From Phoronis ovalis (lineage: Eukaryota; Phoronida; Phoronidae): a stretch of DNA of 10,228 bases. Below the pieces are notes generated by a model, which did no database searches, had not been told where the DNA came from, and saw only the letters and a list, made by a program, of their open reading frames with translations. Location: the NCBI GenBank assembly GCA_028565635.1, contig JAOXYB010066201.1:1-10228 (forward strand). Reading direction: 5' to 3'. How positions within the stretch are numbered: position 1 is the stretch's first letter; each line of letters begins with the position of its first letter. Positions 1-6,916 of this stretch are shown here, piece by piece. A program made the position numbers and the translations under genes.

Positions 1-793
1 TGTAAAAAAACAATAATGTTAAAAAAATATCCTACACATTGGATGGGCATTAGACATGACAAATGTCTTGTTATAATTGTGGAAGCAGTGGAGGTGGGAG
101 ATAGGTTAAGAAACATTTAATTAATGGCATGCTTATCCATATTTATTTGGGGTGAAGAGCTGAGTACACACTGCAAGCCTTTAAAATATCTTTCACTATA
201 TTTACCATAATTCTCTAATGGTGCATCCAGTGGCTTTCTGACAGTTAAAGACTCAAAAAATAAAACTTAACCCCGACAGTACATTCAATCCTTGACAGGA
301 AAAATCCATCAAAAAAATTCTATATCCAATATTCTATCACAGCTGCCATATTAACTCCAATCCAGCCAGTAGATGTCACTTCCATCAGTCAAAGTAAAAT
401 ATATAAAGTTCAATTTAAAATTAATTTTTGAGCCTCGATTTTGGCAATTTCCATTCCAAAAATTGTCTAATTATTAAACAGCTATTTTGATGACAAATGT
501 GCACATACAAGAGAAAAATTTTAATCATAAACAGTTTGTCCATCTTTTAAGGAATAAGTGACCTCTGCATTAGAGAAAAATTACTAGTTTCTGCTCAGCT
601 GGATGTGCAGAGAGTGCTTAAGTCCTCCCTTGGAGTAATATCTAATGGGACAATGATTAAAACATATACAAAGAAGCACCATCAATGGTACACTGTCAAC
701 AAGCTTCATTTCGTGTGTATTTTTGATACATTAAGCATGCAAAAACTTTTTTTTTTCTGTGAATTCATATGTTTCTGTTTTCCACTGCTGCAG
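1..793 (+). other. TBL2 intron, 3' part
   Basis: This stretch is AT-rich and closes with a long pyrimidine tract (a run of T near 748-757, then TTTCTGTTTTCCACTGCTGCAG) and the acceptor AG at 792-793. I searched it for the preceding TBL2 exon, which should encode a WD40 blade ending in a Trp-x-Leu-Lys-type motif and donate one base to a Gly codon, and found none. That exon is therefore left of the window. The 69-codon open frame at 605-814 has no recognisable features and reads through the acceptor in the wrong frame. Confidence 0.75.
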
Positions 794-3317
794 GTGAAGT
801 TCTGTCCCGTCTAGACACCCATCAAATGAATAATTCGTATGGTGCTGTTTCTCCTTGTGGAAGATTTGTTGCCTCGTCAGGTAATAAAATTATTTCCAGT
901 TAACTTTCTTTTTAATATATGGTGTTGCTGAATTTTGATGTGGTTTGTTATTTCCTCTACAGAATAATCATCATTTTCTTCTTTTGTAGGTTTTACTCCT
1001 GATGTGAAAGTGTGGGAAGTTTGTTTTGAGAAAGGTGGCACATTTAAAGAAGTAAAAAGAGCATTTGAATTAAAGGGTCATTCTGCTGGTGTTTACTGCT
1101 TTGATTTCTCTAATGATAGTAGCAGGTATTCACCACAGCCACTTATTATTTTCTAATCGTAAGACAACCTTCAAGAATCGTTGCATGCGGTGGGGTAGAT
1201 TTCTCTACATTTCTAACTAAAAATAGAATGCTGCAGCTGAAAAATAAAACAGCTTGCTGCTGAAAGATAAAACTGCTTGCCACAAAGTAAAATGCTCAAA
1301 ATTAAGAGAGGATACCTCTTCATATGTTGCTATGAACAATTCAATGCTGTTTATCTTCGGTAATGGTTATAAATAGGAAAATGTTATTTACCATGTATTA
1401 ATATACCTTTTATGTACAGCGTCTTTGTTTATTCACCCATTTTGTGATTGTTTGTTGTAGAATGGCAACAGTTTCAAAAGATGGTACTTGGAAACTTTGG
1501 AAAACAGATGGTGAGTCATTGCAGTTGTACTTTACTCGCATGTACCTTCGTAGTACAGGAAGTCTGCAGTCTCCTGTTCAATAACATGCACTTGGAGCCA
1601 CATTGCTACTTGAAACAAATCATTCCAAGCATTGCATTTTATGAATAAACAATGATATTGTTCTCTGTATGCTGTCTTAATTCCATTCTAGCATGCAAAG
1701 ATTGTACGAGATCACTTTTATTTACTGTTTTGTTTCATACAAGTTCTCTATTAATTTAACTGAATTATCCCTGAGTCTCCACTGCTTGCTGTTAATTGTG
1801 AGAATGAACTTGATGCCATTTTTCACTTTTGATAACCCTGGATAACAGTCCACATTTTTTATGCATGATTAGTAATGCATGATTAGTAGGTCAGAGGTGA
1901 CAATAATTATCTGACCCAATCTGCAAAAAAGTAAGCACCAAGACACTTATTATTCTCTCATTTGTTTTCAGTTGAATATACAAAGAATCAAGATCCTTAT
2001 TTACTATTAACTGGTACATTTGACCACAGTGGTCCAGGAAAGATTGCAATTTGTCCATTTGGAAGAACAGTGGCTATATCCCAAGGCAGCAATATCTCAG
2101 TTTTCTCTGGTATTACAGGCAAACAAGAAATTACTATTGAAGACGCTCATTTAGGTTAGTGAGCATCGATTTGCATAATAAAAACACATTCACAGTTTAG
2201 TAGGGAATGATTTGAACATGCTTTCATATCGGGAAAAATATTAATAGTACTTTCTGGAAACTTCATACAAAAGTTTATGAATAGGAGTGGGGTGAAATTA
2301 CACATACATTATATAAAACTAACAAGCCATATAAATATCTGGTTTGACATGCACTGGAGAGAGGGAGACTAGAAGAAATCCTAACAAATTGACCCTATGG
2401 TAATTGGTTTAACACCTGTCCTCAATGTTTTGCAGTAAACAAAGTTCAAATATTATTAGGGCTCCTTTTAACTCTATAGGAAGGGGGAGGAGGCTCTTAA
2501 AAGAAGTATGTGTGATGTACCTCTAATCCTTCATCATTTTACATATAATAGCAACATGATATTAAATATATTATGGGTGGTGGGGTCTTCTAAAAAGTGC
2601 TTTCCCCCCTGTACAACTAAAAGTGAAACAACCCTTATTGAAAATATTATCTTATTGCTTTCATTGCTAGTATGAATGAGTGGGGCAATTATTATGGGCA
2701 TGCTGTATATCTACAAGAATTCTTTTGTTTCTTACAGAACCAATCAGTATGTTAAAATTTGATAACAATGGAAAATACTTAGTGTCAACAGGTGATAAGC
2801 AGATCCACGCTTTCTATAATGTTGTTGGTTACCAGGCAACTATAGAAGACTTGCAAGAGAAGAAAAAGAAGGCTACAAATCCTTCATATAAACAACGATT
2901 GGAGGAACAAATAGATGAAGCTAAGTATGTATAGACTTTAACAAACATATTTCTTGACATGGAAGCTATGTAGATAGGTGGCGGCAATCACGCAAAATGT
3001 ATGTGATCATATGTGAAGTATGTATGTACCTTAATGCCAATTGGACAAATTGTTATATTTATGTTATCTAGCAGATTAACCAGCATAGGTAGCATTATAG
3101 CTCGACATTCTCAGAGTATAACTGTTTGATTTTATTAGTTATTATTTTTATATAGTTATAGGTATCTTTATAGTATTATTTTGACAATTTATTACATGAA
3201 GAATGGGCTAAATCTCCAAGTTTCCATTAATATCCACAAATTTCCATTTAATAATTAAGAAATCATGCTTTCTTTTTCAGAAATTCTTTGAATGCAATTC
3301 TTGGACAAAAGACGTGA
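794..3317 (+). CDS. TBL2: TBL2 (transducin beta-like 2) orthologue, C-terminal six exons, 5' partial
   Basis: Six exons join in frame: 794-880, 990-1125, 1461-1510, 1972-2154, 2738-2924 and 3281-3317, ending in TGA. All five introns between them are GT-AG and every phase closes, giving 226 residues; the first Gly codon takes one base from an exon left of the window. Seen: the peptides GRFVAS, GFTPDVKVWEV, RAFELKGHSA, SKDGTWKLW and KNQDPYLL, which closely follow vertebrate TBL2 as I remember it. The fragment contains the last WD40 blades (KVWEV; KLWKTD; ISVFSG; IHAFYN) and then a charged helical tail with the run EKKKKA, ending GQKT. Family knowledge: TBL2 is an N-terminally anchored endoplasmic reticulum protein that associates with PERK in the unfolded protein response. 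The C-terminal end matches the length of the vertebrate protein, so nothing is missing at this end. The membrane anchor and first WD blades would lie upstream. Confidence 0.94.
1126..1460 (+). other. TBL2 intron with degenerate tandem repeat
   Basis: The donor is AG|GTATTC and the acceptor is TTTGTTGTAG|A. The intron is AT-rich with no coding signal. It contains an imperfect 23-base tandem repeat, listed separately. The splice restores the Arg codon AGA (AG plus A), giving the peptide SSRMATVSKDG. Confidence 0.85.
1236..1281 (+). repeat. Two imperfect 23-base tandem copies in an intron
   Basis: Copy one is 1236-1258 and copy two is 1259-1281. They agree at 20 of 23 positions; both begin GCTGAAA and have GCTTGC near the end. 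More degenerate relatives seem to flank them on both sides (a related AATAGAATGCTGCA before and AAAGTAAAATGCT after). This looks like local slippage-type duplication without evident function. Confidence 0.7.
1511..1971 (+). other. TBL2 intron
   Basis: The donor is GATG|GTGAGT, a strong consensus, and the acceptor is TTTGTTTTCAG|TT. The splice is phase 1 and restores the Val codon of TDVEY. An open frame of 66 codons starting at 1448 only reads from the exon into the intron and is not a gene. Apart from a 14-base tandem duplication, nothing else stands out. Confidence 0.85.
1861..1888 (+). repeat. Perfect 14-base tandem duplication in an intron
   Basis: The unit ATGCATGATTAGTA occurs twice back to back, at 1861-1874 and 1875-1888, with no mismatch. 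It lies about 85 bases before an intron acceptor. The lack of divergence suggests a recent duplication. Confidence 0.9.
2155..2737 (+). other. TBL2 intron
   Basis: The donor is TTAG|GTTAGT and the acceptor is TTTCTTACAG|AA. The splice is phase 1 and restores the Glu codon in the peptide GEPISMLKF. The interior is AT-rich with a short purine-rich G stretch near 2480-2495. I see no exon or repeat in it. Confidence 0.85.
2925..3280 (+). other. TBL2 last intron
   Basis: The donor is GCTAA|GTATGT and the acceptor is TTTCTTTTTCAG|A. Splicing in phase 2 makes a Lys codon and continues with NSLNAILGQKT and stop. Reading through the donor instead gives only Tyr-Val-stop, so the spliced end is preferred; it also matches the position and Leu-Gly-x-Lys character of the vertebrate TBL2 C-terminus. 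The interior is AT-rich with nothing recognisable. Confidence 0.85.
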
Positions 3318-3408
3318 TACGATAATATAGTTAGTATCTTCTCCTGTAACACAGAAATTGATGACATGTTTGGGGACATTTTAAGTTGATTCGCATAAAG
3401 ACCTAAAA

Positions 3409-3414
3409 AATAAA
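3409..3414 (+). terminator. Canonical AATAAA poly(A) signal for TBL2
   Basis: AATAAA lies 92 bases after the TBL2 stop codon, in the context CTAAAAAATAAAGACATG. It is the first canonical signal downstream, implying a short 3' UTR of about 110 to 120 bases. The cleavage site itself cannot be seen. Confidence 0.65.
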
Positions 3415-3762
3415 GACATGACGGCAATTGTATAAATATTAAGAATTAAATAATTTATTTTGCACATGTTTACCTGTGTTTACTTCACAAAAAACAATAA
3501 CAATAAAACAAGCTACCAGGTACATGCATTAGCTTACATGAACCTCTTGATACTAATTGTTCACCACAAACCAGAGCATATTTCAAGTATAAAGGAGCAT
3601 AGATTACAGTTTTAATTGTCCTTTGCTTTTAAAATGGATGTTCGTATAATTATCATAATCTGTTCAGGTTTAGTTTATATGGTTTTAATCCCTTACAGAA
3701 CATATATTTTATAACTTCCAGTGTTTAGAGCCTTTTACACTGTTGTAGCATTGATCCAAGTG

Positions 3763-3848
3763 GCTACATGATCTCACAGGAATGTGTGATTTTAAAGTGT
3801 GTTTCCTATGAGATCACATGACCATGTGATGCATGGCAATTTTGTAGC
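3763..3848. repeat. Nested inverted repeats (foldback element)
   Basis: Three nested or adjacent inverted pairs are visible. The outer pair is GCTACA at 3763-3768 with TGTAGC at 3843-3848. The main hairpin has 14-base arms at 3769-3782 (TGATCTCACAGGAA) and 3803-3816 (TTCCTATGAGATCA) with one mismatch and a 20-base loop. A third, perfect pair is ATCACATG at 3813-3820 with CATGTGAT at 3823-3830, separated by two bases, so it competes with the main hairpin. A small foldback element or MITE remnant is the simplest reading, but no target-site duplication was recognised. Confidence 0.75.
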
Positions 3849-4556
3849 TAATTGTTAGATAGATACAGGCTTTGTGACGAAAGCTCTCGAGACTGTTAAC
3901 TTGTAAATATATGATCACTAAGTGACTAAAATCTTGGTTTTTTAGTAATATCATAGTAGTAGCAGGACTAGTGGTTGATATTGCCCAGCAAGGTAATTCA
4001 AAATTACATACTTAGGAACTAGATTTTGAACTCGATGACTAACTATTTTTGTACTCCTGCTATCCATACAAAGTTCATAATGCATCTGATCAACCAATTT
4101 TTGATTCAATTGAGGACTAGTGACATATTTAAAACTGAAAAAGAACAAAATATGATTTGTCAGAAAGATAAGTATGACTTTGGAAGCTCGTATATGAGAA
4201 TGAATGTTTCGGACAGTACTACATGACTATGGCCAACTAATCCTATTTCTTATAATAGCCACTTATGTACTGGTTGCGATCAGCGTGCATATTTACATAA
4301 AAATCTAACTTTGTCATGACATAACAGCTGTTACATTATTCTAGAATATACTGTTCCCCAAAACTGAAGGATAGTTTACTAACCTATCTAATCATTATTT
4401 TAACAAAACAGCCCAAAAAATTACTGCAATTACATATCAAAGAGGATATAAGAAAAAGAATGCCCAATATCCTAGTAATTACTGGGTATGGTTTACATAG
4501 TATCTTTCATAAATACCAACAAATAAAGCACATATCTACAACAAAGTAAAATTACA

Positions 4557-4562
4557 TTTAAT
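4557..4562 (-). terminator. Candidate ATTAAA poly(A) signal for the FYVE gene
   Basis: TTTAAT on the plus strand reads ATTAAA on the minus strand, about 245 bases downstream of the FYVE stop codon. No canonical AATAAA was found on the minus strand between this point and the stop. The next obvious minus-strand AATAAA (TTTATT at 3454-3459) is about 1.35 kb downstream. The assignment is a guess based on distance. Confidence 0.3.
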
Positions 4563-4806
4563 TAGATTTCCAATAAACAGAATGACTACTTGAGTCCTTT
4601 TCTTGTACATTATTTGAAAAATATTTGACTGTTTTAAATTTAGACACAAAAAGTTGGTAAGTGGAAGGTTTACTGTAAACTTTTTGCAAATTCAAGAGGC
4701 AATACTGATAGCTCACAGAATTCTGCATATAATACCTTTTTGATAATTATTCATAATTTACTAAAATAACCATTTGGAACTTATCTAACAAATGATGAAC
4801 ATTTAA

Positions 4807-5673
4807 TCAGTCAGGAGAGGCTGGAGGTTCTTTACTGAAGTATGGTGTTGCATCATTAACTAAGATGGTATGACACACATCACAGACTTTAGAAGGACGA
4901 CCGTTTGGACCGCTATGTACAATCTTGGAAGTACAATCCGAACAGAATACTCTACCGCAGTGTCGGCAGTGGTGCTGAAAGAGAGACACAATTTTATTTG
5001 TAACAAATGAAACCAATTTAACACGAAATAGACATAAATAAAGCATTAATTTACAGTTTACAAAGAAAGCTTTCAACATCATCACGCAAAGTTCATTGGT
5101 GCTGGCGGCCTCTGGTGGTTGGAGGGGAATTGACCCCATTAGAACTGTAGCCATATGCCATTTGTCAGCTTTGAAACTTTCATTCCATAAATTGTTACTG
5201 ACTGTATTTGAATTTATTTCAGAAATAAATCAGTTTTAGCAAAGAAATAAGAAAACATACAAGTCTTTTTTAATCCAACACCTAATTTAAATTCTCTTCA
5301 TCATTTATACTATAAGCTGATCTTAGAGGATTCACATTGCCAATAATCTTTTATATCTGAAATTTATTTTTCTTGTAATGACAAAATGATGGCTGCATTG
5401 CGTAGAGAAAGCATATAACAAAATGCACAGGTAATTTCTAAAGATTGAAATATTTGGCGCAGACTAGCTACCAGAATGGTCGAGAGATAGCTTTAATATA
5501 ATTAAACAAATTTGCTTTTTAAGAACTTAAATGATGGAGGGAATATTGACATCATCACACACCTTTCTTTTGGTTACAGAAAATGACTGTTTACAACTAG
5601 TACATTCCTCAACGTCATCCTCATGCTGCCACCTCACTTCATTTTCAGCAGAGCGTATCTTTTCAAGTTGCAC
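4807..5673 (-). CDS. FYVE zinc-finger protein, last two exons, 5' partial
   Basis: On the minus strand the exon 5673-5563 (37 codons, starting VQLEKIRSAENEVRW) joins in phase 0 to the exon 4974-4807 (55 residues plus TGA). The intron is GT-AG: donor AAAG|GTGTGT, acceptor CTCTTTCAG|CAC. Together they encode a complete FYVE finger with four CxxC pairs (CTSC, CRHC, CSDC, CDVC) and the core RKHHCRHCG, then a 21-residue tail ending PPASPD. The first residues look like the end of a charged helix. Family knowledge: FYVE fingers bind PI3P and recruit proteins to endosomes; a C-terminal FYVE after coiled coil is the layout of EEA1 and RUFY proteins. I cannot say which family this is from 92 residues. 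An in-frame TAG lies directly before the first visible exon, so at least one more upstream exon is required. The minus-strand open frame that runs to 5154 is intron read-through. Confidence 0.9.
4975..5562 (-). other. Intron inside the FYVE domain
   Basis: This 588-base minus-strand intron splits the FYVE finger between RK and HHCR, exactly inside the basic PI3P-binding motif. It is AT-rich and has no coding signal. It contains a perfect short palindrome at 5212-5230. Confidence 0.88.
5212..5230. repeat. Perfect 19-base AT-rich palindrome
   Basis: ATTTATTTC at 5212-5220 and GAAATAAAT at 5222-5230 are exact reverse complements around a single base. In a region this AT-rich, short palindromes of A and T are partly expected. 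No function is evident. Confidence 0.6.
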
Positions 5674-6605
5674 CTATTAAGTGGGAAAACAGAAATAAAC
5701 CAAAAATGATAATATTCATAACTATCGGTTTATATTAATTTTATCTTAATTATTTTTTTGAAACCTTTAATAATGGAAATTCTAGAATAATCTGTACTTG
5801 GTATAAGTGCTGTTCTGCAGTTAATTTTGCAAAAAGGATTTTAATAGCCAGGAATTTATAATGCGAAATGAATGGAGAAAGACTGCTAAGAAAGTCCAAA
5901 GTTTCTATACTTATGACCTGGTAGAAAAAATGTGTCCAAAGCATTTTCAAAAGGAATGTGTCGTTCCGTTTATCAAAATCTACCAGACTGATTCTTTTGC
6001 ATCATGTTGCAGTTGTTTGAAGAGTGGACACACTGTTATATATGACAATGGCACACAGAGTAGTACTTTAACCTATTCATACTATGGGTGATGGGCATAA
6101 AAACCTTTTAAAAACAACTTTAAAGTTTGATTAAAATATCATTTGAAGTACTGAATGCGACCATGCCAGATTTTAGAAGATTTATAAAGATAACTTAGTG
6201 AATTATTACTTTTTAAAAATAAGGATGATTTGCAATATCCATTGCCTATGTCAACTTCCAGTTTTAGTTTGATAAACTAGATGTGTCCTGTTAGTGAATG
6301 TTTCTAGTCCAAAATAATTTTAATAAATTTAAAATGTGTCCAAATTCACTAGGAGAAAAATTAGCAATTGACAAACATCTCATTATTTTCACATTAAAAA
6401 CCAAATTTTGACTTTGACACAGATGAAAGGCATCCATAAACAATTGTTTTTAAATCTCAAGGTCAAGATTGATAAATTAAAATACGCCATTAGTTACCAC
6501 AGAAAGACATGAGTCAACAGACAATTACAAATTTACAGAGAAAAGGTAAAAAGAAATAAAACAGTCATTTGGTTTCACTCAGAAGCTGAACTTATATTAA
6601 GCAAG
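5674..6605. other. Non-coding interval between the FYVE exon and the LRR gene
   Basis: It contains at least the beginning of an intron of the minus-strand FYVE gene, because an upstream exon must exist. I looked on both strands for coiled-coil or RUN-type exons and saw none that are convincing. A plus-strand open frame at 5861-6091 (76 codons, Cys-containing) has no homology that I recognise and is probably accidental. The right end should include the 5' UTR and promoter of the LRR receptor, but no TATA box or initiator can be assigned with confidence. Confidence 0.6.
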
Positions 6606-6619
6606 ATGAAGATGAACAG
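6606..6619 (+). CDS. Candidate first coding exon of the LRR/Ig receptor
   Basis: ATGAAGATGAACAG at 6606-6619 is followed by the donor GTACAT. Joined to the acceptor GTATTTTCAG|T (AG at 6915-6916), it gives M-K-M-N-S and then VVSTTVLVF, in the frame of the large open reading frame. The ATG at 6606 has A at -3, is the first in-frame ATG after an in-frame TGA at 6510-6512, and adds a basic residue to the start of the signal peptide. The alternative unspliced ATG at 6903 has T at -3. Both models give 983 residues and differ only in residues 2-4. Inference from splice signals and frame; no transcript was seen. Confidence 0.65.
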
Positions 6620-6916
6620 GTACATACTGAGTTGATATAATTTAAAGAAACGGTAGAGATACTTTTATCTTTTGACAAAGATGTTCAAATCTAAAATATT
6701 TACACAAGTTACGTTCATTGATCTGTAAAAAGGTTAATAAAATGTGTCATTAATTTTCTATGTAAATGTAATGTCTTACTTTTTTTTTTTTTTTTGGTTT
6801 TAACGTTTATTACCAGAATGGTAGAAAAATTCCTATTACTGTGGTGAGACTTAATTCTGCGTAATTAAGACATGTTTAGCAAAAATTAATGCGAAACATT
6901 ACATGTGTATTTTCAG
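6620..6916 (+). other. Candidate 297-base intron with poly(T) tract
   Basis: If the first exon at 6606-6619 is real, this is the only intron found in the coding region. The splice sites are CAG|GTACAT and TTTTCAG|T. A run of 16 T residues lies at 6780-6795, too far from the acceptor to be its pyrimidine tract. The region has no open frame of interest. Confidence 0.6.

Larger units (their letters stand above)
3318..4806. other. Intergenic region between convergent genes
   Basis: This stretch holds the TBL2 3' UTR on the left and the 3' UTR of the minus-strand FYVE gene on the right. It is AT-rich, and I see no supported coding region. The overlapping short open frames at 3951-4148 (minus) and 4026-4226 (plus) lack recognisable domains and are of a length expected by chance. 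It contains the inverted-repeat cluster at 3763-3848 and candidate poly(A) signals for both strands. Confidence 0.75.

Noticed and set aside
605-814. Open frame of 69 codons upstream of the first TBL2 exon
   Set aside because: It ends by reading through the intron acceptor in a different frame from TBL2 and has no resemblance to a WD40 blade.
2680-2934. Start of the TBL2 frame at 2680 upstream of the exon, and its stop at 2934
   Set aside because: Both ends are intron read-through; strong splice sites at 2737/2738 and 2924/2925 bound the exon.
3951-4226. Overlapping short open frames on both strands between TBL2 and the FYVE gene
   Set aside because: About 65 codons each, mutually overlapping, with no recognisable motif or splice context; chance frames.
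5760-5816. Possible extra FYVE-gene exon on the minus strand (starting after ACTGCAG, peptide QHLYQVQIILEFPLLK, ending in phase 0)
   Set aside because: The phase and acceptor fit, but the donor GTTTCA is weak and the peptide does not resemble the charged coiled coil expected before a C-terminal FYVE domain. No further upstream exon joins to it.
5861-6091. Plus-strand open frame of 76 codons with several Cys (CPKHFQKEC, CCSC)
   Set aside because: It has no domain that I recognise, no signal peptide and no splice support, and overlaps a similar frame on the other strand. In AT-rich DNA of this length a frame of this size is expected by chance.
6780-6795. Run of 16 T residues as a retroposon poly(A) tail in antisense
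   Set aside because: No target-site duplication or element body was seen next to it; a simple homopolymer is sufficient.
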